Made by a program: the position numbers and the translations under genes. This document shows, in pieces, positions 39,181-49,093 of a stretch of DNA of 64,000 nucleotides (positions are counted from its first letter, which is position 1; the number at the start of each line of letters is the position of its first letter). The notes below the pieces were generated by a model. It ran no database searches, was not told the DNA's origin, and saw only the letters and a list, made by a program, of their open reading frames with translations. This DNA comes from Euglena gracilis (lineage: Eukaryota; Euglenida; Euglenophyceae; Euglenales), in the NCBI GenBank assembly GCA_039621445.1, contig CP154955.1, positions 59,923,564 to 59,987,563 on the forward strand, in the 5' to 3' direction.

Positions 39181-41313
39181 CTCATGCGGCTGGGCTTGGG
39201 CGGGGCGACCCCCCAAATTTGTTTGGTTTGTTTCTTTGGGTTGTGCCCGCCAAAAAAGAAACCATCAACTTGTATGCACAGAGTTTCAAAATTTTCATGT
39301 GCATGGAATTCCAAAAAGGCGGCACGGAGAACTGTTACAGTTGGCAATGTTTTGCAAAAATTTTGCCAAAAATACCAAAAATTTTTTGGATGGGGCCTGT
39401 GGGCACAACAGAGTTTTTGGTAATTTTGGAAATTTTTGAAAATTTTGGAAATTTGGAAACCCTGGGAAAAGGGCCAGTAGGAATTCGGGATGGGGCCGAT
39501 TTGTAGGGGGGTCGCTGAGCTCTTATCTGGGCTGAGCTTATATTTGGGTTAAAAAAGTCGAAAAATCGAAAAAATTGAATCTTTTTTGCCCAGAACCGAT
39601 GGTTTTTGGCCACCCGGACCCGGAAACCCGGTTTTTAAGCCGAAAATGAGCGTTTTTCGACCCCCCCCCCCGGCGCCATGTTTTCGGCCTGAAATCCGTG
39701 GATTTTGGGTCATTTCTGGGTCAAAAACGTCCCAGAAATTCGAAGAAAAGGGGTATGGGGGGCATGGGGGGGTCTGAGCTGGTAACGTTTCAAAAATTAC
39801 TGTAAGTTACCGTGAATTGCAGGTGTGTAATTTTAAAATCAGAAATAATGTGAAATTTGCAGTGCTGGTCTTTTGCTTCGTGCAAGTCCCATCAAGAGCT
39901 CAGCATTATTCAACACCTGGCCAATATCCAGCTGAAGGCCGACCGCCCCAAGAAATTTCGTTTTCCAGCATCCTTCGAGCATTTGCCCATCCACCAGTTT
40001 CTTAAGGAACCAGGGGGAGTGGGGGTGGGGATGGGGACCTCAGGGACTACTTTTGGGGGGTGACATTGGGTCCAAAATCTGTTTGCCAAAAATATTTTGG
40101 GGGAACCTCTTCCAGTGGGCATGGGGGGATCTGCTCAACCGACCCCCACCTCCCTAGCCACTCACATGGGCTGACCAACCCCCCAAAAATCTCTGGCATC
40201 CAACCAATGCCACGATGATAATGATACCGACATCAACCAATAATCACAATTGATGGTCAAATTATGATTTTTAATCATGGTGTATTTAGTGATCAATATA
40301 TCAACAACAGTAAGAAATGAGGACCCCCCCAAATAATATTCCCCCAAATAATATTCCCGCCCAAAAAATATTCCTCCACCCCATTTCACGGACCGCCACA
40401 GAAAAAATGCGTTCTCCTAGGAGCTGAAACCATACTTTTGTGCAAATTTTACATGAATTCTATCGTTTTCAGACAGAAAACGGACGGGGTGATACCCAAC
40501 TGCACCTTATTGATGCAAGAATTTCACCTGCCAGGGGTTTTGATGGTGGTGGATAGGATGCATTTCGTGGTCAAAATTTACACCCAAAAATACGAAAACT
40601 TTGCCAAATAATATTACTCCAAATAATATTTCACCCCTGAGGGTTGAGGGTGGATTTCAGCCGACCAAATAATATCCCCAGGGGGATGTTATTTGGGGGT
40701 TCACCCCCCTGAAAAGAAGCCCCCCCCCCACCAGCGTCCCCCCCCCCGGGTGAAGCCCCCCCCCCCCTCGGTTTTTGATCATTGATCCGAAAAGAACCCC
40801 CCCCTCTACACACAGTGCACAAGTGAAGCGGAAGACACCCCGAACAAAAGCCCCAAATAGAATCCCCAGGAGTTCGACCAATGGTCTGAATGGAAGCCCC
40901 GCCGGGCTTCTATTGAACCCTCTGACCAATGAACACCGTCCACAGTGTCCGGACGGTGTGGACGGCGTCCGCGCCATCCAGATTGTCATCTTTGTGTTCA
41001 TTGGGCTGGGAGGGAAGATACTGATAACGATACCATTAATTATGAATGTATGGTCAACAGCAATCAGAATCAGCAAGTCACTGTGAGCAGCAGCAGCAAG
41101 AACTGATGGTTCCCACTATGGTGCGCATGACTGACCCCCCGTGACCCTCCCCCCTCGATCCCACTTTGAACCCAATTCAGGCATCTGAAACACAAAAAAA
41201 TGTTCATGAATTAGGAATTTGCTACTGAATTTGGAATCAAACTTCAAATACGCTGTTGCAAATTGGGCTCACCACCCCCGGGGGGTCGGGACCAGTTGGG
41301 GGGCTTTGGGGAG
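39181..41313. other. Methyltransferase intron
   Basis: No host exon seen. It includes AAATTTTTGGAAATTTTTG repeats (39350-39460), a CCAAATAATATTCCC repeat system (40322-40690) that may be a TIR element with CCCCCAAATAATATT ends, C-run hairpins (40700-40800), and a TTGTCATC/GATGACAA-poor mixed stretch to 41313. Confidence 0.5.
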
Positions 41314-41503
41314 TCGGCCTGGGCCGCCCGCTGTGGGCCGGGGCCGGCCGCCAACCCGGTGCCGCCTCACCGCCCGGCCCGCCTGCTGGCGCCGGGGGAG
41401 CTCGCCCGGACGTTCCCCCCGCCGGCCTTCGCCCAGGGCTGGCCGGGCGGGGCCGACCCTGTGGTTTTCCCCTGGGTACCCCGGCCCTCACCGGCAGACA
41501 CAC
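41314..41503 (+). CDS. Methyltransferase, RLLAPGEL exon
   Basis: After GGGGAG the frame reads SAWAARCGPGPAANPVPPHR, continues PARLLAPGELARTFPPPAFA and QGWPGGADPVVFPWVPRPSP, ending ADT plus one base at GTGAGC (41504). P-xxLLxPGELxxxFxxxGW is the conserved C-terminal motif of TehB-like enzymes. The one leftover base fits the two bases at the start of the 42495 exon. Confidence 0.88.
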
Positions 41504-41572
41504 GTGAGCGGTGACCCTGGGATTGGTCCGGCTCCTCGTCCAGGCTGAATTTTAAGGCGAGGCCGACCCCAC

Positions 41573-42016
41573 CAGGCTTGTGCTTACCCCCCCCCCCCCC
41601 CCCCGGCAATTGACGCCCCCGGGCAATTGTCACCCCTGGCTGTGCCTGTCAATTTGTCACCCCAGGAAATTGTCACCCCCCCCTCCGTGCTGCCCGATTT
41701 GTCGCGCGACAATTGCCCAGGGGGGGGGGGCGGGTCGTCAGGTGCCTACCCCAGGGGGGGGGGTGCTAGGGGCAGGCACCCCTAGCACCTAATCCGACCC
41801 CCCCGGGGGGGGGGTAGAATTTTGTGGTGCCTGCCCCTAGCAGGCACCCCCCTCCGACCCTAGCGCCAAAGGCGCCGGGAAAAGGCCATTTTCAATGAAA
41901 AGGAATTTTCTGGGTCCCCCCCGGACCCCCTCCCCCCAGGGGTGTGCCTGCTAGGGGCAGGCACCCTATAGCATCCACCCCCCCCCCTCCCCCCCCGGTC
42001 GGTAAGCACAAGCATG
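41573..42016. mobile_element. hAT-like element, CAGGCTTGTGCTTACC family, intact copy
   Basis: Ends CAGGCTTGTGCTTACC and GGTAAGCACAAGCATG, with a perfect 8-bp duplication GACCCCAC (41565-41572, 42017-42024). The inside has TGCTAGGGGCAGGCACC hairpins. A poly-C/CAATTGTC...ACAATTGCC insertion lies near its left end (about 41588-41730). Confidence 0.93.
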
Positions 42017-42494
42017 GACCCCACTCGGGGGGGGGGGGCTTGCCAGCCCAGGTAAACCCCGCCCCCCAATCAGAAGCCCCCCGGCGGTCGCACTGCGGAA
42101 CATCCAGGGGGGGGGGGGCTTCTATTTGGGTACCCCTGCGGCCAAAGGGCGGCTGAGGCCGGTGTAGGTATCAAAAAGGGGTCGAAACCTAAAACAGTCA
42201 AAAAAAAACGTGGCTTTTGATGTCATGGGCGGATGGCCGATGGTCTAAGGATGCAAGATATCAATGTTTTCCCGAAGTGCACCTGTTTTTTGATGCAAGT
42301 TTTTCCTCCTTTTTTTGGGCCAATTTTTGGTCGAATTTGCTGGACCGCCTTGCAGGGTGGGGTGGGGGGGGGCTGAGATTTGGGTTTTTTTTTGGTGGGA
42401 ACAGGATTGGTCGAATTCAGCCGGTGAATGTCCCGAAAAAATGCCCAAAAGCATGTTGCGGCAGCATGTTGCGCATTTTTTTTGCATCGGCCAG

Positions 42495-42733
42495 GCTGCC
42501 CTGCATTCGCGGCGCTGCATGACTCCGTCGGCCCGCTGGTCACGCGCCGGGTCGCGGTGCCAGCCTCCTTCTTCGCCTGTGCGCAGGGGACGACCTCCGG
42601 TGGACCCCCCACCGAAAATAACCGTGATGGAGCGTTTGTTCGTGCTTCACTTCCAGACGCAACAGACATACACCCGTATACACCCGCGCACCCTACCTAC
42701 CCGCCCACCCACCCCAAAAAATGGGCCATCTGA
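42495..42733 (+). CDS. Methyltransferase, probable terminal exon
   Basis: After GGCCAG, two bases complete an Arg codon with the previous exon. The frame reads CPAFAALHDSVGPLVTRRVA then VPASFFACAQG. HDSV...RRVAVPASFFAC matches the final strands of the family. The frame continues through less biased sequence to TGA at 42731-42733. A later undetected splice is possible. Confidence 0.8.
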
Positions 42734-43110
42734 GGGCATTTGCCAAAAAAAACTTTGGCACTTCGTGCCGAAACCCATACCCGGGGGGGGGTCCAGCCCC
42801 CGGACCCCCCGGAGGGTCTTCCAAGTTAAAAAGAAGCCTGATCTGAATCCCAAGGGGGGATTGAGCCTAGATATATGAATTCGATACATTTGTCTGGGGG
42901 AAATATTTAAATAGCTCAGAAAAAGTTTGCCAGTTCTCTTGGAATCTTGGAAGAATAAAGGCATGCAAAAATTGGAATCCACATGACTGTCGTGATTTAC
43001 CTGATGACAACCTGTCATTTATTAAAATAGCCCACAAAGATTTGGCCTGAAATATCTAGACAATTTTAAGCCACCCAGTTTTGTCCAATTTTCTCTATGC
43101 CCAATGTCCC

Positions 43111-43305
43111 CCCCCCTGTAAATTGGCAGAGCTCGATGATTTGGAGGAAGCTGACCAAATGCACAGAAATGGGCATTGTGGTTTTAATGTTCCGCTGGGT
43201 TGGACAGTTGGGGGAGCAAGAGGAGCTGGGATTCTGGAATTTCAAAATTTTAGTGAAAAAATTCGCCAGTTAAAGTGGAGAATTTTGCAGGAATTACTCA
43301 AATGA
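43111..43305 (+). CDS. Coding-like ORF, possible terminal exon
   Basis: The frame reads KLAELDDLEEADQMHRNGHC, continues GFNVPLGWTVGGARGAGILE, then FQNFSEKIRQLKWRILQELL and K-stop at 43303-43305. It is a natural-looking, helical, charged C-terminus, but codons are A/T-rich compared with the exons around it. It could be a fragment of a mobile-element protein. No family is recognised. Confidence 0.45.
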   Translation, partial: PPCKLAELDDLEEADQMHRNGHCGFNVPLGWTVGGARGAGILEFQNFSEKIRQLKWRILQELLK

Positions 43306-44843
43306 ACTCACTCAAACAAATTAAATCCCTCAAACGATACTATATCCCACTGCTCACAGACAATTTTTTTTGGTGCATTTTACCCTGTGGCGTGAAATAG
43401 CCACAAGAGCCTTTTGTTCAGTTTGCTCTTTAAAGCAGAAATTCCCCATTTCGGAACAGGGAGGGAAACAGGCTTCTTTTTAACCAACTGGGAGGGCGGT
43501 GTCTTGTGCTCTAGGGTGCCTGTTCATAGTCCCTGTTGAGCTGAGCAATTTTTTTTTGAAAATGGCCATTTCCAGGGTGGGGGGTGCTATAACACTACCC
43601 ACCCAAACCCCCCCCCCCCGGGGAGGGGTCAAAAATGTCCCACCCCCCTGCCTGCCAAAAAGAACCAACCCCCGCATATGCACACAGTAGGAGAGGGAAT
43701 GCCCATTTTGTTTTGCATTTTTGTTTTGCATTTTTGTTTTGCATTTTCATTTCTGTTATGTTTCAGAATCAGTTTTTTTGAGAGTATTCTTTTTTTCGCA
43801 TTACAAACCCTTTCCTGGTCCGTGGACATCCTTGGAGAGATGGATTGGCAGGCACACCGACATGCAGACAGACACTTGGTCAACTCGAGGGGGGGGGCAG
43901 CAATTGGGAATGCAGATCCCACCCCAGGAGCCTAAGAGAGACCTCTCCTGCCGCTGTGAGGCGGATGTGACTGAACCCAACCCAGCTACGGTCTTGTGAC
44001 AGGTTTTTTTTTGCCGGCAACGACCTGCTCATGATGCCCAGCATTGTCACACGGTGAAGCATCCCACCGCAGCCCGAGTTGCATATCACCCATTACCAAC
44101 ACACTGCCTGCTATGCAAATCAGGCTTCCGTTGATGCAGAGGACCCCCCCTTGGGGGTGGGGGGTCCAGGGCCAGGGCTCCCCAAAGGGTCTGGAAGTGG
44201 GAGTATGGGTTGAGCTGATTTTTGGAAAGGCCAAAGAATTTGTGAAAATTAGCCTAACCCCGTGGTTCTGGAAAAATATAACAAATTGGAAAAAATGGGG
44301 CTGGAGTTTTTCTTTGTGGGCATTTTTTTGTGACCCCCCCCTGGTTCCCCCTGGGGGGGAGTCCCACCGATCTGGGTTCCCTGGGTATTAAGAGGAATTT
44401 TCTTACTCCTTCCATCTTTCTGCTGAAGGTTTATTGGCCCCACTCCCTGACGCCTGATACCTCCTGCTAAATTTGCTCCTTCTTTTGAGCCGGCCAGTTT
44501 TCACACAATATCACTGCGGAGAGGACAATGACAACGAAGCAAAGAAGCGGGGAAAGCCACACGTGGGAATGTGGCCTAGGTGAGGTGAAGGCTCCTCCTG
44601 CATAATTCCAGAGTGATTTTTTTCTGGAACGATGAAATGCGTACCCCCCCCCCCGAACAGGGCGGTCCTTTCGGGACGGGTTTTTTTCAACTAAGGTCAG
44701 CCCGTTAAGGACCGCCCTTAGTGCCGACCAACGGCCGGTCAGTCAAAAAACTCAAATTGATCGCGGTGGGACGGGATTTTTTTCTTCCGTTCAAGGACCG
44801 CTGTGCCTGGGTAGCTGTCGTCCCCTTGTTGTCGTCAGGACGG

Positions 44844-45253
44844 CAGGGTTCGATATAAGGAGGGCGTACATGGTTTAGGTGGGGGGGGGCCCCCCCCCCC
44901 CCCCCCCCCCCTCCTGGCCCGCAGGGGGGGGTCCGGACCACCCCCCCCCCCCACCTGCCTGCAAGGGGGGTCCGGACCGACCCTCGGGGGCAAAAATTGA
45001 CCCCCCCTAAAAAGGGTCAATTTTTTCCTCCGGCGCTTCACGCCGAAATTTTTTTGCATTTTTGGCACATTTTTGCCCAAAAAGTGCCCAAAATGGCACT
45101 TTTGGTCGTTTTGGGGGGTCAAAAATTTTCGGCCAACCTGACCGCGCACCTGTTTAGGTGGGGGGGGGTGCCCCCCCCCCCCCCCCCCCCCCCTGGCCCG
45201 CAGGGGGGGGGTCCGGACCACCCCCCCCCCACCTGTCCTTATATCGAACCCTG
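44844..45253. mobile_element. hAT-like MITE, CAGGGTTCGATATAAGG family
   Basis: Perfect TIRs (CAGGGTTCGATATAAGG / CCTTATATCGAACCCTG) and a perfect 8-bp duplication CAGGACGG (44836-44843, 45254-45261). The inside resembles 29490-29875, with G/C-run GGTCCGGACC hairpins. There is no coding capacity. Confidence 0.95.
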
Positions 45254-45261
45254 CAGGACGG

Positions 45262-45900
45262 TCCATGTGTTTTCTTAGTCACTGCCCCCCCCCCCAGGTG
45301 ACTGGTCACTGATTTCTTTGGAGTGACTGACTGGTTTTTGGGCTGGACCCCTGGGGGGCAAAAAAAACACAAAGTGACCCGGCACCGAAGGCGCCAGAAA
45401 AAAAAATTGGCCATTTTTTTGCGATTTTGGTCAGGTTTCCCTTGGACTCCAGAGTGGCCGACCCTCCCGGGGGGGGGGGGTAGTGACTGACTGGTTTTCC
45501 AAAAAAGGGTGAGTGACTGGTTTTTGGAAGTGGGAAAAGACCCCCCCTCCGCCCCTGGGGTCGGCAAAAAATTGGCTGTACACAATGGACAGGAGTTTTT
45601 TTGTTTTTTTTTCTTTCCGTTAAGGACCGCCCTCAGGCCGAAGGGCTGGCCAAGGGCCGACCGGGACTCGAACAAGTGTCGTGGAGAATCATTGAGATGT
45701 CAAATTTTTGATGTTTTGGCTGGTTTGGCGTTGGCCCAAGGATGAGAGAAATCATCCCCCCAAACTCGAATTGTTTTCTCTGAAGAAATGTCGGATATCC
45801 CTCCCCCACCCCCCATTTTCCTGCGGGTTTTCATTTGAATGTTCTGGGACGGCGGAGGCATTTTTTATATTATATATTATATATTATATATTATATATAT
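45262..45900. other. Non-coding stretch with repeat copies
   Basis: It holds GTGACTGACTGGTTTTT repeats (45295-45545), a CAGGGCGGTCC-family fragment (45615-45820) containing the dispersed core, and a (TATA)n tract before 45901. Confidence 0.6.
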
Positions 45901-46198
45901 GGCAAGTGTTAAGTTTAGTCCCCCCCCCGGGGGGGGTACTAAACTTGCTACCAGGTTGGGCACCCCCGTTATTGAAGGTATAGGGTTAGGTGCGCAGATG
46001 CTGATTTGCGCTAATTGGCAACGCTGCGCTAATCGGCTATGTAGCGCAACACAGCCGATTAGCGCAACGTTGCCAATTAGCGCAAATCAGCATGTGCGCA
46101 CCTAACCCTATACCTTTCATTAAGGGGGTGCCCAACCCGGTGTCAAGTTTAGTACCCCCCCCGGGGGGTACTAAACTTAACACTTGCCATATATATTA
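45901..46198. repeat. 298-bp nested palindrome between AT repeats
   Basis: The outer arms are GGCAAGTGTTAAGTTTAG and its inverse. Each arm contains its own small hairpin (AAGTTTAGT, C run, G run, ACTAAACTT at 45911-45946 and 46145-46178). Then come GGTTGGGCACCCCCGTTA and its inverse, and AGGTATAGGGTTAGGTGCGC with its inverse. The centre (45988-46104) is ATTTGCGCTAATTGGCAACG and inverse around GGCTATGTAGC. It sits in (TATA)n on both sides. Confidence 0.93.
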
Positions 46199-46200
46199 TA

Positions 46201-46375
46201 TATATATTATATATATATTGATTCATTCATTCATCCATCCATTCACTCATTCATTCATTCAGTTATTTTGTTAGTTGGTTATTTATTTATTTATTTATTT
46301 GTTTATTTATTTATTTGTTTGTTTATTTATTTATTTATATATTTATTATTTTAGTATTTTAGTATATATTATTTA
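46201..46375. repeat. TATA, ATTC and TTTA microsatellites
   Basis: (TATA)n, then (ATTC)n/(ATCC)n, then (TTTA)n. Confidence 0.9.
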
Positions 46376-46400
46376 CAGTTTATGTGTATTCTTTATACTA

Positions 46401-46575
46401 ACCCCCCTAATAGAAGCACGGGGCCGCTACGAGAGCAGGGTCCAAATAAAAGCGCACCCCCCGCCGCCGAAGGCGGCGGTCCGCTACAAGCGCACCCCCC
46501 CATTTTCATGGGATTTCTAAAGGAAATCAACGAAACTCGCGCAGATGTTTCCTGTGCTTCTATTAGGGGGGGGGT
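46401..46575. mobile_element. TA-flanked CCCTAATAGAAGCAC element, complete
   Basis: Ends ACCCCCCTAATAGAAGCAC and GTGCTTCTATTAGGGGGG...T, flanked by TA (46399-46400, 46576-46577). The inside has a GCCGCCGAAGGCGGCGG hairpin. It is the complete reference for partial copies at 9030, 25405 and 55135. Confidence 0.85.
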
Positions 46576-46602
46576 TATATTTTTGCTTAAGAACCGCCCT
46601 GG

Positions 46603-46893
46603 TTGATGTCCCTGGGTGCAGCTGTCGTCCCCTCGTTCTATCCAAGTGATCACCCCCAGGCGAATATTTCCCCCGGCAAAAGGGCCAATAATGCCTCCTT
46701 CGGTGCCTCCTTGGGCGTCAAAGGCGGCGCCCAAAGGACGCCCTCCTTTGGGCACAAAAGAGGGCTCAACGGAGCCGAATTTGCGGAAGTTCTAGCACTG
46801 AAGACAGAAAGTAACCTCCTGGTAATTTTCAGAAGGTCAAAGAATCGGGAGAAGAAGCCAAACAAAGAAGGAAAAGTGAAGAAGCCACTTTGA
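46603..46893 (+). CDS. Coding-like ORF ending EKKPNKEGKVKKPL
   Basis: The frame reads MSLGAAVVPSFYPSDHPQAN (Met codon 46606), continues ISPGKRANNASFGASLGVKG, NGAEFAEVLALKTESNLLVI and FRRSKNREKKPNKEGKVKKP, L-stop. The basic tail and mixed composition look like protein, and a similar GCAGCTGTCGTCCCCT phrase occurs near 44812. It could be a terminal exon or an element-derived ORF. No family. Confidence 0.4.
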   Translation: MMSLGAAVVPSFYPSDHPQANISPGKRANNASFGASLGVKGGAQRTPSFGHKRGLNGAEFAEVLALKTESNLLVIFRRSKNREKKPNKEGKVKKPL

Positions 46894-46987
46894 CCATGTT
46901 TTTGCGGTATCAACCGCTTTTCAGAAACATATGCTTTTCGCGAAAGGCGCGAAAATGCATGTTTCACGAAATTATAAAATTTTGCAG

Positions 46988-47108
46988 GCACATCGTAAGC
47001 AATGGCCAGCGTACAGCCGCACTGAGCAAACTGGAGGCTATTAAGAAATGGACCCCGGAGGTAACCAAAATGGTTACCCAGGCGACCACCTTCCCATCTC
47101 CCTTACAC
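46988..47108 (+). CDS. Candidate exon
   Basis: After AATTTTGCAG the frame reads HIVSNGQRTAALSKLEAIKK then WTPEVTKMVTQATTFPSPLH. The SKLEAIKKW segment resembles phrases seen in retroelement polymerases, but the match is too short to assign. The 3' boundary is not clear. Confidence 0.4.
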
Positions 47109-47335
47109 ATTTTGGGGAGGTCGATTGATGATTATTTTTGTTTGTCCATGTTTGTCCATGATGATGAGTGTGTGGGTGTGCGCATGCGCACGCGACGCGG
47201 TTAATGTTGTCTTGTGCTGTGCCGTGTCGTGCCGTGCTGTGCCGTGCCGTGCCGTGTCGTGTCATGTGTCGTGCTGCGCTGTGGTGTGTGTTGTGTTGCT
47301 GTCGCTCCTTGCGACCCCTTCCTCCCGGCCCGCAG

Positions 47336-47500
47336 CCTGTTCCCCTCTGCCCTCCGTCACCCGTCCACCCGTCATCCCCCCGCCCCGCCTGCCTCTCGGG
47401 TCCTCCCCCGCCATGCCCCAGCCCCACGACACCGACGGGCCCAGCCCCCTCCCCCTCCTGCCCCCTTGCCAGGGGTTCGGCGGCCACACAAACTGCAACG
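47336..47500 (+). CDS. Candidate exon, Pro-rich
   Basis: After CCGGCCCGCAG the best frame reads CSPLPSVTRPPVIPPPRLPL, GSSPAMPQPHDTDGPSPLPL and LPPCQGFGGHTNCN, with G/C-ending codons. Other frames are open too. Possibly the first visible exon of the membrane-protein gene that ends at 54384. Confidence 0.45.
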
Positions 47501-48257
47501 TTGGGGGGGGGGAGGAGGTTTTGGCACCCGTGGGAACGCAACGGGGCATGGAATACCGCGCTGCACGCCACACACCGCGCCGCCCTCCGGTTGTGGTAGT
47601 CAGTCAGACCCGCTTTCGCAACTTGTGTCACATACTTTGTGTCCCAAATCCCCTCCAAAGAGGACGTCTCTTGTTCAGACTGCCGGGGTTGCCCTCCCCA
47701 CCTGCCTTCAGCCGGGTTTTCCACAGGCGCAGGATCCGAATGACAGCCCCCCCCCCCCCGCCAGCGCCGAAGGCCCAAGGTGGCGGTTCGACTTAACTGC
47801 TCTGGTCGGTTATTTCGTCCCGTGGTTTCTGCCTTTCTTTTAATCTTAATCTTTAATCTTCATGAGCGAACACCCCCTCCCCCGGCCACAGAAGGGGGAG
47901 GCTTGCTGCAGCTGTTTTGTGGGTTGATGCACGACATTCGGCTCTGGGGTCGCGGTGTCGGCCCGGGGAACCTTTTGGGGCGACACCTGCGCCCAGTGGC
48001 CCTGTGACATAAACGCAAAGGTTCGAATTCCCGCGGACGAAGTTGTCACCTTAGACAAGCCACCACTTACAAGTCACCACAGTGACGACTTCCCAAGGAG
48101 TAAGGGCATATGTAATAGACAATTCCCCGGCAAAAAAAATAAACAACAATTCAAAAAATCAACGTTTTTGGGGGGTGTTTTCACAGTTTCCGGCGGCCCA
48201 TGTTTGCACTTTCCCCAAGAGGCAAAGGGGGTCCTATTTTGGGGTCTTATTATTGGG
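47501..48257. other. Unresolved stretch
   Basis: It is mixed sequence with open frames but no preferred codon bias, C run at 47751-47760. No exon is called. Confidence 0.4.
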
Positions 48258-48562
48258 CAGGGCGGTCCTTAAGGGACAGGAAAGTTGTTTTTTTTAATTT
48301 CCTTGAGGACTGCCCCCCCCCCTTTCGGCTAAAGGCGGCTAAGGGCCAGACTTGAACGGGGGCAAAAATCAAACAGTCGAAAAACACAGGTTTTGATGAT
48401 TTGGGTGGATGGCCGATGGTCCAAGGGTGCCATGAATCAATTTTTTTTTTCCGGATGTCGACCTGTTCTCGCTGAGAAATGCCAAAATTTCTTACGTATA
48501 TTTTTCACTGAGTGTGCTGGGACAGCGGAGTTTTTTTTTATATTTCCTTAAGGACCGCCCTG
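48258..48562. mobile_element. hAT-like MITE, CAGGGCGGTCCTTAAG family
   Basis: Ends CAGGGCGGTCCTTAAGGGA and CCTTAAGGACCGCCCTG, perfect 8-bp duplication TTATTGGG (48250-48257, 48563-48570). Body nearly the same as 14302-14617. Confidence 0.95.
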
Positions 48563-48606
48563 TTATTGGGAGGTCTTATCTCTAGTGAGGAAGTCAACCA
48601 CAGGTC

Positions 48607-48880
48607 CATGCTTGTGCTTACCGACCGGGGGGGGGGGTGGGTACTATAGGGTGCCTGTCCCTAGCAGGCACACCCCCCGGGGGGGATAGGGGTCCGGGCC
48701 GGACCCAGAAAATTTTCATTGAAAATGGCCTTTTCCGGGCCCCCGGCGCCTTTGGCGCCGGGGTCGGAGGGGGGTGCCTGCTAGGCCCAAAACCCTACCC
48801 CCCACCCCCGGGGGGTCGGATCGGGTGCTATGGGGTGCCTGCCCCTAGCACCCCCCCCCCATGGGGTAGGCACAAGCCTG
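48607..48880. mobile_element. hAT-like element, CATGCTTGTGCTTACC family
   Basis: Ends CATGCTTGTGCTTACCGACC and GGGTAGGCACAAGCCTG, perfect 8-bp duplication CACAGGTC (48599-48606, 48881-48888). This is the same family as 41573-42016, in opposite orientation. Confidence 0.94.
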
Positions 48881-48941
48881 CACAGGTCCCATGTGCATTG
48901 GAGGGGAGGCTCTTTTTTTTTTGCTCTTTGCCAAAATCGAG

Positions 48942-49093
48942 CTTTTGCCCTCGTCCGGGACTGGGGGCTGGCCCCTGCCCCCACCCCGGCCCCCTCCGCC
49001 GCGGGGCGGGCAGCGCTCACGGTCGCGGTGGCCACCACCCTGCTGGCCGCCGGCAGCCTCGCCGCCTCTCCCGCCCGGCCACCGCCGGCCGCG
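48942..49093 (+). CDS. Candidate exon, hydrophobic segment
   Basis: After AAAATCGAG the frame reads FALVRDWGLAPAPTPAPSAA, GRAALTVAVATTLLAAGSLA then ASPARPPPAA, before a GTGCGC donor at 49094. ALTVAVATTLLAAGSLA is a likely membrane segment. GC-rich, G/C-ending codons. It is probably part of the gene ending at 54384. Confidence 0.6.

Noticed and set aside
46988-47108. Reverse transcriptase or retroelement fragment
   Set aside because: Only the phrase SKLEAIKKW is reminiscent; no catalytic or structural motif is present, so it was kept only as an unassigned exon.
47074-47778. 234-codon minus-strand ORF with Gly-rich composition
   Set aside because: It is the complement of a Pro-rich + strand exon block plus a GTGCC repeat; the + strand has an acceptor and better codon bias.
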